A stretch of DNA of 34,953 nt from CAZDXB01 sp964509335 (GTDB lineage Bacteria; Bacteroidota; Ignavibacteria; Kapaibacteriales; UBA2268). The position numbers were made by a program, and so were the translations under genes. Below the pieces are notes generated by a model. The model was not told the origin of the DNA. It ran no database searches and saw only the letters and a list, made by a program, of their open reading frames with translations. This document shows, piece after piece, positions 1 through 7,596 of this stretch; the stretch's first letter is position 1, and each line of letters starts with the position of its first letter. The stretch is taken from assembly GCA_964509335.1 (NCBI GenBank), contig CAZDXB010000028.1:1-34953 (forward strand), written 5' to 3'.

Positions 1-14
1 AATCTAAGTCTCAT
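1..14 (-). CDS. Possible start of a downstream gene, cut by the window edge
   Basis: One base after the cysC stop codon an ATG on the minus strand (bases 14-12) opens a frame reading M-R-L-R into the window edge. The tight spacing would suit the next gene of the cysC operon. Only four codons are visible, so neither its reality nor its function can be judged. Confidence 0.25.
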
Positions 15-15
15 A

Positions 16-609
16 CTAATAAACGTATTCGATTATTTTATTCACAACTTCCGCCGCCGAGTCTTCTATCGTCATCGTCTCGGTATCGACTACCAATTCG
101 GGATTCTCCGGCTCCTCGTAAGGCGCCGTCACGCCGGTAAACTGGGGTATTATTCCCGCTATCGCCTTCTTGTAAAATCCTTTTGGGTCTCTTCTCTTGC
201 ATTCTTCGACGCTAGCTCTCACGAAAACCTCAATAAAGTCGCCCTTTTTCAACAAGCCGCGAGCAAAATCCCTGTCCTTCCTATAAGGCGATATAAAAGC
301 CGTGAGAGCTATAAACCCTTCGTTTCTAAATATCTTAGCCAGTTCGCTAATTCGCCTAATATTTTCTTCTCTGTCTTCGGGCGCAAATCCTAAATCGCCG
401 TTCAATCCTTTTCTAACGTTATCGCCGTCCAACAAAACTACTTGAGAACCCTTTTCAAACAACATCTTCTCCACTTCCACGCCTATAGTAGATTTCCCAG
501 ACGCGCTTAGCCCGGTTAACCAAACTACGCAACCTTTATGACCGTTGCGCTCTTCTATATCCTCGAGCGTAACCTTTCTTGGATGCCATATCGTATTTTT
601 TGTTTCCAT
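16..609 (-). CDS. cysC: Adenylyl-sulfate (APS) kinase CysC
   Basis: Cytoplasmic enzyme that phosphorylates adenosine 5'-phosphosulfate (APS) with ATP to give PAPS, the sulfate donor for sulfotransferases and an intermediate of sulfate assimilation. At 197 residues it has the size of a stand-alone APS kinase. It shows the P-loop GLSASGKST (about residues 33-41), the LLDGDNVRKGLNGDLGF segment typical of the family, the FISPYRKDRD region and the KGFYKKAIAG segment. An in-frame start 13 codons upstream exists, but METKNTIWHP matches the usual N-terminus and its ATG shares one base with the stop of the preceding gene (TGATG), implying translational coupling. No ATP sulfurylase (cysD/cysN) is visible. 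The operon continues beyond the left edge, so whether the PAPS feeds cysteine synthesis or sulfation of a surface polymer cannot be decided here. Confidence 0.93.
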   Translation of the reverse strand: METKNTIWHPRKVTLEDIEERNGHKGCVVWLTGLSASGKSTIGVEVEKMLFEKGSQVVLLDGDNVRKGLNGDLGFAPEDREENIRRISELAKIFRNEGFIALTAFISPYRKDRDFARGLLKKGDFIEVFVRASVEECKRRDPKGFYKKAIAGIIPQFTGVTAPYEEPENPELVVDTETMTIEDSAAEVVNKIIEYVY

Positions 610-1163
610 CAGCCTATTTTTTGCCTCTCTGCGTTTTTTTCTTTCCACAAGACCAAAGCTTTGTCTAAATCCAAATTTTCCTTGAACTTATCGTATTCCT
701 CGTCCGTCAACGTCAATAAACGAATCTTCCGCTTTATGGCTTTCTCCGTAACGTTCACCAACTCGTTCAAATAATTTTTGTTAATCGCTCCGACTATCAC
801 CAAATCAATTATGCCGGCGTCTATTCCTTTCGCGTAATCGCCCGCTATAAATGCCGCTTTCACGTCGCCCAGCTGATTTATGACCATCTCTATCTGGTCG
901 ATTCCTATATTCTTCTTTATCAGATTATGTATCTCTTTGAACAAAGGATGCTTCTTATTTGCCTGATAGACTTTCGTTCTGCCGTCGTTGTTGGATTCCA
1001 ACAAACTAGCGCCCGCTAGTCTGTTCAGTTCAATTCGAACCGCGTTGCTCGACTCGTTGAACTCGTTCGCCAGCTCGTTCAAATAACCAGCCGTTCCTGG
1101 GTTCAAAAAGAACTTCAGCAACAACTTTAGCCGCGTTTTCGATGTTATTAATGAATCTAACAT
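609..1163 (-). CDS. Winged-helix (ArsR-like) protein fused to a degenerate nucleotidyltransferase-like domain
   Basis: A 184-residue protein. Residues 1 to about 72 look like an ArsR/MarR-type winged helix: a helical N-terminus, a recognition-helix segment around NESSNAVRIELNRL, then a wing with GRTKVYQ. Residues about 85-180 resemble a minimal nucleotidyltransferase fold, with IAGDYAKGIDAGIIDLVIVG where active members have GS-x-ARG-x-DSDIDLLV. The first metal-binding aspartate of the DxD pair appears replaced by Ile while the second (about D120) remains, and GS has become GD, so catalysis is doubtful. Proteins of this general type occur, to my knowledge, in polysaccharide gene clusters of Bacteroidota. 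The gene has its own promoter-like site and its stop overlaps the cysC start by one base, suggesting that it regulates or senses the same pathway. DNA binding is inferred from the fold only, and no ligand is known. Confidence 0.75.
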   Translation of the reverse strand: MLDSLITSKTRLKLLLKFFLNPGTAGYLNELANEFNESSNAVRIELNRLAGASLLESNNDGRTKVYQANKKHPLFKEIHNLIKKNIGIDQIEMVINQLGDVKAAFIAGDYAKGIDAGIIDLVIVGAINKNYLNELVNVTEKAIKRKIRLLTLTDEEYDKFKENLDLDKALVLWKEKNAERQKIG

Positions 1164-1193
1164 TTCATTCTCTCTAAATCATATTTCAAGTAG

Positions 1194-1224
1194 CAAAGTT
1201 ACTTAATTATTAGCTTTTTGTCAA
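1194..1224 (-). promoter_or_regulatory. Promoter of the regulator-cysC operon
   Basis: On the minus strand a perfect TTGACA (1219-1224) lies 17 bp upstream of TAACTTTG (1194-1201). This fits the Bacteroidota -7 consensus TAnnTTTG and also a weak sigma-70 -10 box. The start codon follows about 30 bp downstream, preceded by the purine-rich stretch GAGAGA. Read by eye, not scored. Confidence 0.55.
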
Positions 1225-1555
1225 GTCTTTTTTTGAGCAACTTGATTAATATTTATTCATAAATAATATTTAGAACAAACTAGAACGCTAAAAACTCTTT
1301 TCAAAATATTTTACTTTAAAGTCGCTTTAATTATTCGGCGGATAAGTTTTAATACTTTAATCAATTTGAAAAACGGCAAACGAATAAAAAAAAATAGCTA
1401 AATATTCTACTCGATTCAAAGAAAAAGCTCTAACCCATTTAATCGATCGCAACTTTCTAAGGCGTTTCCAATGACCGCTTTTTATAATATCGCCCTAAAA
1501 ACATAAAAATAATTGAGGAAAAATTTAAAAAATAATGCAACATTTTCAGATTTTT

Positions 1556-1584
1556 TTGTTATAATTATGAAAGTATATTATAAG
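1556..1584 (+). promoter_or_regulatory. Putative promoter of the giant secreted protein gene
   Basis: TTGTTA (1556-1561) and TATAAG (1579-1584) are separated by 17 bp, about 45 bp upstream of the ATG at 1631. The leader carries GGAGGAG (1607-1613), rather far from the ATG, and a nearer purine run GCGGGGA. No TAnnTTTG motif is present. In such AT-rich DNA chance matches are common. Confidence 0.35.
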
Positions 1585-1630
1585 TCTTCCGAAAGTATTT
1601 GAAATTCGGAGGAGTAAAAGCGGGGACATA

Positions 1631-4600
1631 ATGAAAAAGCTGATTATCATATTGTCCGCGATACTTTGCCAAGCGGCTTTTGGGCAGAGCTTCTCGGTCT
1701 TCGACATCGACGCTTCGAACTTTCCAACCGTCAAAGCGAAGTTCTGGGCGTTCGACGCGGAGGGGAATCAGATAATCGATATTGACACGTCCGATTTTGA
1801 AATAAGGGAAGGCGACGTCGAAAGAAAAATACTGAGCGTATCCTGTCCGCCGCCGCAGCCGCCAAAAGCTTTATCTGCCGTATTAACTATGGACATTTCC
1901 GGTTCGATGAAAGGCAAAAATTTAGAAAACGCTAAGGCGGCCGCGCGAATATGGATTAAGAGCTTGCCGTTAGGTAAGTCCGAATGCGCCATTACTACTT
2001 TTAATACGCTAAATTTCTTCAATCAAGATTTTACGACGGACAAACAGAAATTACTGGACGCTATCGAAAGCTTAAGCGCCGAAGGGGATACCGATTTCGA
2101 CGCGGGGTTTATAAATCCGCCCGCCTGCGCTTTATTAGCCGCTGAAAACGGCAAAAACGAAAGAATTGTCGTTTTCCTTACCGACGGCGTTGCAAAAGGA
2201 AGTGAACAAGCGATAATAAGCAAAGCGAAAGAAACAAATGTTACAGTTTACTGCGTTACTCTCGGCTTTCCTTGCCCAAATATTCTAAAAAACGTTGCGG
2301 AAGCAACCGGCGGTCAATGTTTCGGAAACATTACGACTAAAGAACAAGCCGTTAGAGTTTATCAAATGATTTTGCAAACCGAGCAAGGAGGCGAACCATG
2401 CGTGATTGAGTGGAAAAGCGAAATCGATTGCGAAGATTTTAGAAGCGGCAATGTTACTTGTTTGCCATTGACGCTTGGCGCCGAATTCAATTATACTTTA
2501 AACGATGATAAAATAGCGAGACTGAAAATAGAGCCGAAAAGAGTTAGATTCGGCGAAATTGAACCGGGAGAATCGGATATCGCGACGGTAAAAATAACAG
2601 CCTTCCTTTCCGATTTCTCAATAATCGATATATATAACGACAAAACCGATTTAAAATTCGAGCCGCGAAGCTTCGAGCTTGCCGCCGGAGATAGCCGCGT
2701 CGTTTCCGCGACTTTCACCAGAAAAGACGACGGCGACGCTCCCAATAAAAGAATCGTTTCGCGCGTTTCCATTGAAGCTACTCCCTGCGGGAACTTCTTT
2801 TACGCGGCTAGCGGAACCCCGGGCATTATGCCCGGTCAATCTTCGCTGAAGCTCACGCATCCGAACGGCGGCGAGGAATTCCTTATCGGCGCCGACACAA
2901 TTATTACTTGGGAGGGCGTATTGCCGGAAGATACCGTTAAATTAAAATACAGCGCGGACGCCGGCGCATCTTGGAAGCCGATAACCGATTCGGCATATGG
3001 CTTAAAGTATAAATGGGAAAACATACCGCCGCCGACTAGCGACAAATGCTTGATGAAAGTAAAGCGCAAAGGTCAGCCCGACTCAATATTGACTCTTCGG
3101 GGACACAAAAGCGGAGCGCTTAGCGTCGCTTGGAGCCCCGACGTCTCGAAAATCGCTTCCGGCTCTTTCGACAATTCAATTATAATATGGGACGCTATTT
3201 CGGGTAAGGAAATAAAAACCTTGGAGGGACATAGCGATATGGTTTCATCCGTCGCTTGGAGCCCCAACGGCAAAAAGATAGCTTCCGCTTCGAAAAAAAT
3301 CAAAATTTGGGGCGTCTTTATGGGCGACGAAATCAGAACGCTTTCCGGTCACGGCGGCGACGTTACTAGCGTAGCGTGGCATCCAAACGGCGATAGAATA
3401 GCTTCCGGGTCCGCTGATAATACAATTAAGATTTGGAACATTTCTACGGGCGAAACTATAAAAACGTTAACCGGTCATAAAGGCGTCGTCAATTGCGTCG
3501 CTTGGAGTCCCAACGGCTCAAAAATCGCTTCCGCTTCGAGCGACAAAACGATTAAAATATGGCGAGCTTACACGGGCGACGAAATATTATCATTTTCCGA
3601 CGGCAAAAAAGTATATAGCGTTGACTGGAGTTCCGACGGCTCAAAAATCGTATCCGGTTCTAAAGGCGCTGGAATTAGAATATGGAACGCCGAACTCGGC
3701 GGGCAGATAAAAAAACTACAAAATGGAAACGTTTGCGGCGTCGATTGGAGCCCGGACGGTTATAAAATCGCCGCCGGCTTTGAAGACGAAATTATTAAAA
3801 TATGGGACGCCGTATCCGGCGACGAAATTCGAACCCTCCGCGGACATACTAATATTGTTAATAGCGTCGATTGGAGCCCTAGCGGCGTAAGCGTCGTCTC
3901 CGGCTCTTGGGATAGCTACGTGAAAATCTGGAATCTCGAGGCGTTAATATTACACGAAGACGTCTCCGACTCGCTTTGGTCGATTGTAGCGCCCAGAGCG
4001 AGCGCTATCGACGTCGATATGGGCAAAGTCCCCGTCGGAAGAATTAAAGATTCAATCGTTCGGGCGTTTTTAACAAATACTGGCTCTCATCCTTGCAGAA
4101 TTGATTCTATTAAATTTGAAGGGAAGGACGCCGAAAGCTTCGATATTATCTCGGGATTACCGTCTTTCGTAATTCCGAACGGCGGAAGCGAGGCTGTTGA
4201 ATTCCGCTTCATACCCGACTCAGTTGGAGAACATACCGCCGACATTATTATTTACGCTCAATACGACACGCTAAAACAAACAATAGTTGGCGAGGGCGTC
4301 GATTTACTAATGGAAGTTCAATCGAATATAATCGATTTCGGACGCGTTCATGTAGGCGAGAAAAAAGACACTTTGTTCGTGAAAACTATAAAAAACGTCG
4401 GCGATTCAACTATATTCGTAACTTCGACTAACTACGGTAAACCAAACGACGAGGATTTTTCTACGTTAAGCGGTTCCGCTCCCTTTTATCTTTACCCGGG
4501 CAAAACGGCGGAAATGAGTTTGCGCTTCGCCCCGAGCGACGAAGGCAGGACGAGCGGAACGCTCGAGTTTAACTATAACGGCGCCGGCAGCCCAGCCGTC

Positions 4601-6832
4601 GTTCAGCTTTTCGGCGAAGGGTATTTGTCGCCGCCGGAAATATTAGCCGAAACGGAGGCTTTCCCAGATTTGATATGCCGTTTGAGCGTCGCAAAAGCTA
4701 TTAAATTAAACAATACTGGCGAAAAAGATTTAATGATTGACCAGATTAACTTGACGGGAGCGGATTTAGACGAATTTTCTATTAACGATACGACGCCGAT
4801 AAACATCGAGCCGGACAGCGCCAAAGAAATAACAGTAGCGTTCTCTCCGGCTTCCACGGGCGAAAAGCGCGCGAAAATAGAAATAATCTCAAACGCCAAT
4901 CGCGATTCCGTTTTGTTTATTCAAATGAACGCGAGAAAGGATAGCGTTGCGCTCATCCCCGAAGTAAAGACAATTAACTTGGGCGTCCTTCATTCTAACG
5001 AAACGAAAGATACGGCAATCAGTATATCAAACGCCGGAACTATAGCCTGTGGCGGTTACGCGACGACTTCGCCGAATTTACAATTATCCGAATCGGGATT
5101 TCGCTTGGGCGTAAACGGAAACCTTAACGTCTCAATGACGTTTACGGGACTCGACGTTCAGGGAGCTTTTTCCGAAACCCTTACCGTTTACGACTCAATT
5201 TGCCATTTTTCGCGCGAAGTTAGGATAATCGGCGATGTTCGAGACAATCCGATAATTTCCGCCGAAACTGAAGCTTTTCCCGATTTAGTATGTCTTTCGA
5301 ACGCGTCCAAAACGATAAGCTTAAGCAATACGGGCTATGACGATTTGATTATCGAAGAAATTAATCTGCTCGGTCATAACGTAAGCGATTTTTCCATAGA
5401 CAAATCTACTCCCATAACCATAAAGCCGGGCGGCGGCGAAGGGAAAACGGCTCATTTCTTCCCGAGTTTTCCCGGGCAAAAAAGCGCGGAAATCGAAATA
5501 ATATCAAACGCCGTCCCCGATTCTATCTTAATTATTCCTCTGTCAGCAAGAAAAGACAGCGTAGCGCTCGCGCCCGGAGTCGAAACTATCGACCTAGGAT
5601 TTTTATGTCCAAACGAAACTAAGGATACGGCAGTAAATATAACGAATGTTGGAACAATATTTAGCGGCGGTTTCGCTATTTTAGCGGCGAATTTGAGGAC
5701 GTCCAAAGCGGAGTTCGCTCTGGACGTTGGCGATAATTACGCTTTGCCGATAACTTTTGCCGGAATTAGAGACGAAGGCGCTTTCGACGAAAAAGTTACC
5801 GTTTACGATTCTATTTGCGGCTTTTCGCGAGAAGTTAGAATCGTCGGCGAAGTCGCTTCGCCGCAAATAAGCGCCGAAAATATTAAGATTTCCGCTTTAA
5901 TTGGATCGTTCGCCGACGGCAAGCTAATAATCGAAAATAATTCTAAAAGAGATTTCACTATAATAAGCGAGCCCGCCGTATCTCAGCCTTTCGAAATAAT
6001 CGGCAATCCGTTTCCCATTCCCGTTCCAGTCGGCGGCGAAGCGAAATTAACGATAAGATATACTCCTGTCGACGAGAACAACGACGCGTTGACTTTGATT
6101 TTTAACGCCGAACCTTGCGGAACGGCAGATTCCGTCGAGGTTGTCGGCGCCCCTTACGCTTCGGAAGCGACCGTTCAAGCGTCGGATTGCGAAGCTTACC
6201 CGGGCGATAAAATCAATGTCCCGATAATTTTAAATAATAAGGAAAATCTGCAAATCGCCGGCATTCAGAACATAAAAATCGACTTAAGATTTAACCGAAC
6301 ATTATTAGCTCCGACGAAATACTCAGCGCGAGTAATAGACGAGAGTTCCGCTAAGATAACACTTGACGACTTGCCGGCACAGGTAAGCGAAGGCGACGCG
6401 CTTGCAACCGTTGAGTTTGACGTTGGACTCGGCAATACCGAAAAATGCGAATTAATACTATCAAACCCCGAAACAGTCGGAGGAATAGCCAATATCACGA
6501 CTATCAACGGACATTTCAAATTGCTCGGCGTCTGTCGAGAAGGCGGGAAGCGACTCTTTTACCCCAGCGGCAAAGTAGAGCTGTTCAACATATCGCCTAA
6601 TCCAAGCGACGAAGCGATAAGAGTTAAATTCAATTTGATTGAAAAAGGAAAGACGGAAATTAGACTTGTGAACGTCTTAGGCGAAACGGTAAAGACGAAA
6701 ACAATCGCCAATCCCAAGAGCGGAATAGGCGAAGCCGTATTCGAAACAAGCGACTTGCCGCAAGGTATGCATTATATCATATTAAGAACGCCTACGGTAG
6801 TAAAGTCGACAGCTGTGCAAGTTTTGAAGTAA
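1631..6832 (+). CDS. Giant T9SS-exported protein: VWA, seven-blade WD40 propeller, ASH/HYDIN-type domains, cohesin-like domain
   Basis: A 1733-residue predicted surface or secreted protein. In order: signal peptide (MKKLIIILSAILCQAAFGQS); VWA domain about 83-255 with MIDAS D88-I-S90-G-S92; a choice-of-anchor/ASH-like stretch about 295-400; a KNH-type Ig-like domain about 404-485 opening LTHPNGGEEF; seven WD40 repeats about 485-775 with GH and IW landmarks, enough for one closed propeller; a run of ASH/HYDIN-type beta domains about 790-1505, including a duplicated unit of about 204 residues (1004 and 1207 onward); a cohesin-like domain about 1509-1637; and a T9SS type A sorting domain about 1649-1733 (NISPNPS...LPQGMHYIILRT...VLK). 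WD blade 2 lacks three or four residues before its KIW strand. Adhesion or large-assembly scaffolding is plausible (inference); no enzymatic motif is seen. It is monocistronic, with a hairpin just after the stop. Confidence 0.88.
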   Translation: MKKLIIILSAILCQAAFGQSFSVFDIDASNFPTVKAKFWAFDAEGNQIIDIDTSDFEIREGDVERKILSVSCPPPQPPKALSAVLTMDISGSMKGKNLENAKAAARIWIKSLPLGKSECAITTFNTLNFFNQDFTTDKQKLLDAIESLSAEGDTDFDAGFINPPACALLAAENGKNERIVVFLTDGVAKGSEQAIISKAKETNVTVYCVTLGFPCPNILKNVAEATGGQCFGNITTKEQAVRVYQMILQTEQGGEPCVIEWKSEIDCEDFRSGNVTCLPLTLGAEFNYTLNDDKIARLKIEPKRVRFGEIEPGESDIATVKITAFLSDFSIIDIYNDKTDLKFEPRSFELAAGDSRVVSATFTRKDDGDAPNKRIVSRVSIEATPCGNFFYAASGTPGIMPGQSSLKLTHPNGGEEFLIGADTIITWEGVLPEDTVKLKYSADAGASWKPITDSAYGLKYKWENIPPPTSDKCLMKVKRKGQPDSILTLRGHKSGALSVAWSPDVSKIASGSFDNSIIIWDAISGKEIKTLEGHSDMVSSVAWSPNGKKIASASKKIKIWGVFMGDEIRTLSGHGGDVTSVAWHPNGDRIASGSADNTIKIWNISTGETIKTLTGHKGVVNCVAWSPNGSKIASASSDKTIKIWRAYTGDEILSFSDGKKVYSVDWSSDGSKIVSGSKGAGIRIWNAELGGQIKKLQNGNVCGVDWSPDGYKIAAGFEDEIIKIWDAVSGDEIRTLRGHTNIVNSVDWSPSGVSVVSGSWDSYVKIWNLEALILHEDVSDSLWSIVAPRASAIDVDMGKVPVGRIKDSIVRAFLTNTGSHPCRIDSIKFEGKDAESFDIISGLPSFVIPNGGSEAVEFRFIPDSVGEHTADIIIYAQYDTLKQTIVGEGVDLLMEVQSNIIDFGRVHVGEKKDTLFVKTIKNVGDSTIFVTSTNYGKPNDEDFSTLSGSAPFYLYPGKTAEMSLRFAPSDEGRTSGTLEFNYNGAGSPAVVQLFGEGYLSPPEILAETEAFPDLICRLSVAKAIKLNNTGEKDLMIDQINLTGADLDEFSINDTTPINIEPDSAKEITVAFSPASTGEKRAKIEIISNANRDSVLFIQMNARKDSVALIPEVKTINLGVLHSNETKDTAISISNAGTIACGGYATTSPNLQLSESGFRLGVNGNLNVSMTFTGLDVQGAFSETLTVYDSICHFSREVRIIGDVRDNPIISAETEAFPDLVCLSNASKTISLSNTGYDDLIIEEINLLGHNVSDFSIDKSTPITIKPGGGEGKTAHFFPSFPGQKSAEIEIISNAVPDSILIIPLSARKDSVALAPGVETIDLGFLCPNETKDTAVNITNVGTIFSGGFAILAANLRTSKAEFALDVGDNYALPITFAGIRDEGAFDEKVTVYDSICGFSREVRIVGEVASPQISAENIKISALIGSFADGKLIIENNSKRDFTIISEPAVSQPFEIIGNPFPIPVPVGGEAKLTIRYTPVDENNDALTLIFNAEPCGTADSVEVVGAPYASEATVQASDCEAYPGDKINVPIILNNKENLQIAGIQNIKIDLRFNRTLLAPTKYSARVIDESSAKITLDDLPAQVSEGDALATVEFDVGLGNTEKCELILSNPETVGGIANITTINGHFKLLGVCREGGKRLFYPSGKVELFNISPNPSDEAIRVKFNLIEKGKTEIRLVNVLGETVKTKTIANPKSGIGEAVFETSDLPQGMHYIILRTPTVVKSTAVQVLK
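4639..5860 (+). repeat. Intragenic tandem duplication of about 612 bp
   Basis: Two adjacent units, starting near 4639 and 5251, encode clearly homologous segments of about 204 residues. Both open with AETEAFPDL, both contain ARKDSVAL near the middle, and both close with VYDSIC-x-FSREVRI-G. Divergence between the copies is substantial, so the duplication is not recent. Each unit appears to hold two ASH-like beta domains. Confidence 0.8.
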
Positions 6833-6840
6833 ATTGTTAA

Positions 6841-6879
6841 TTAACTCACGCGATGACTCCAAGTCGTCGGATGAGTTAA
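6841..6879 (+). terminator. Two-part hairpin after the giant gene
   Basis: TTAACTCA (6841-6848) pairs perfectly with TGAGTTAA (6872-6879). Inside, after a 3x3 internal loop, GATGACT pairs with AGTCGTC (one T-G wobble) around a CCA loop. It lies 8 bp past the stop. There is no following T tract, so it may be a repeat element or an mRNA 3'-end stabiliser rather than a true intrinsic terminator. Confidence 0.45.
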
Positions 6880-6961
6880 AGGCAAGCTCGATTGCATCGG
6901 CGCTCCCCTCCTTATTAACTCTGATTTTGGTCGGATTATATCTCAAGAAGTTCTCTTTCTG

Positions 6962-7132
6962 AATACTCGTTCCGACAGCTCCCGCGGCGGCGTCCACCTC
7001 GCCCTATCCCTCTACTTAAACGGAGAGGGGACTATTTGGTTGTTTTATCTATGTTTACGTTAACCTTTTAGTTCTCTCCCCGATTTCGGGGAGAGTCAGA
7101 GAGGGGTGAATATCAATAACTCAACGCAAAGC
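6962..7132. repeat. 171-bp direct repeat, copy 1
   Basis: Runs from AATACTCGTTCCGAC to CTCAACGCAAAGC and matches 7378-7548 at the same length, with a variable stretch about 7031-7060. It contains a perfect palindrome at 7074-7095 (10-bp stem CTCTCCCCGA, loop TT) and a decayed version of the second palindrome (7008-7029), in which mismatches break the stem that is perfect in copy 2. Confidence 0.8.
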
Positions 7133-7160
7133 GCCGAGAAGAGCCAATTTAAAACAGTAG

Positions 7161-7180
7161 AGCAGACGCCCTCGTCTGCT
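7161..7180. repeat. Palindrome AGCAGACG/CGTCTGCT, first copy
   Basis: A perfect 8-bp stem with loop CCCT. A second copy with one changed base lies at 7339-7358, and both are preceded by GTAG. Short dispersed palindrome of REP type, with no coding role evident. Confidence 0.65.
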
Positions 7181-7200
7181 CACGCCCTCTGCTCGCGCCA

Positions 7201-7230
7201 GTTACGAAGACGGGGGGGCGTCTTCGCTAC
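7201..7230. repeat. Palindrome GTTACGAAGACG/CGTCTTCGCTAC, first copy
   Basis: Inverted repeat around a G-run. It recurs at 7551-7578 with two fewer G residues in the loop, directly before the end of pmbA. Confidence 0.65.
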
Positions 7231-7301
7231 CGATTCTATCTGAAACCGACCGGCTTTAGCCGTCGGCGAGAAAGCGCAACTTGACGTTTTGGAAGGACGT
7301 A

Positions 7302-7323
7302 GAGACGCAAAATCTTGCGTCTC
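7302..7323. repeat. Palindrome GAGACGCAA/TTGCGTCTC
   Basis: A perfect 9-bp stem with loop AATC. A near-identical copy, with one base changed in the left arm, lies more than 24 kb away at 31720-31741, so this is a dispersed genomic repeat and not a local duplication. Confidence 0.7.
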
Positions 7324-7377
7324 TTAAACGGCAGGTAGAGCGGACGCCCTCGTCTGCTATCAGATTAAAAATCTTTT

Positions 7378-7548
7378 AATACTCGTTCCGACCGCTCCCG
7401 CGGCGGCGTCCACCTCACCCTATCCCTCTCCGTAAACGGAGAGGGGACTAAACAGCTATTATTTAAAGGGTTGCATTAACCTTTTAGTTCTCTCCCCGAT
7501 TTCGGGGAGAGTCAGAGAGGGGTGAATATCAATAACTCAACGCAAAGC
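7378..7548. repeat. 171-bp direct repeat, copy 2
   Basis: Second copy of 6962-7132. Here both internal palindromes are perfect: 7424-7445 (stem CCCTCTCCGT, loop AA) and 7490-7511 (stem CTCTCCCCGA, loop TT). Intact stems despite other differences between the copies suggest that copy 2 is the younger or better maintained one. Confidence 0.8.
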
Positions 7549-7596
7549 CCGTTACGAAGACGGGGGCGTCTTCGCTACTATACTTTCCCTTTAACG

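Larger units (their letters stand above)
1164..1630. other. AT-rich divergent intergenic region
   Basis: A 467-bp space between the divergent regulator-cysC operon and the giant secreted protein gene. It is very AT-rich with poly-A and poly-T tracts and many stops in all frames. I see promoter-like sites at both ends (1194-1224 minus and 1556-1584 plus) and no coding sequence, RNA gene or obvious repeat in the middle. Confidence 0.6.
6833..7596. other. Gene-free palindrome-rich block
   Basis: A 764-bp space between the convergent giant-protein gene and pmbA. It contains a hairpin at 6841-6879, two 171-bp direct copies, two AGCAGACG/CGTCTGCT palindromes (7161-7180 and 7339-7358), two GAAGACG/CGTCTTC palindromes (7201-7230 and 7551-7578) and one GAGACGCAA/TTGCGTCTC palindrome (7302-7323). 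I see no convincing gene. It reads as an accumulation site for REP-like or miniature mobile repeats. Confidence 0.75.

Noticed and set aside
538..774. 78-codon plus-strand frame across the cysC/regulator junction
   Set aside because: Antisense to two well supported coupled genes.
609..1163. MNT-HEPN type toxin-antitoxin system
   Set aside because: There is no HEPN partner; the neighbour is cysC and the NTase half is fused to a winged helix.
1164..1630. Small RNA or riboswitch in the long AT-rich space
   Set aside because: No conserved structure, GC-rich stem or terminator could be recognised by eye.
6833..7596. CRISPR-like array because of repeated units
   Set aside because: There are only two long copies and assorted palindromes; no regular short repeat-spacer pattern and no cas genes.
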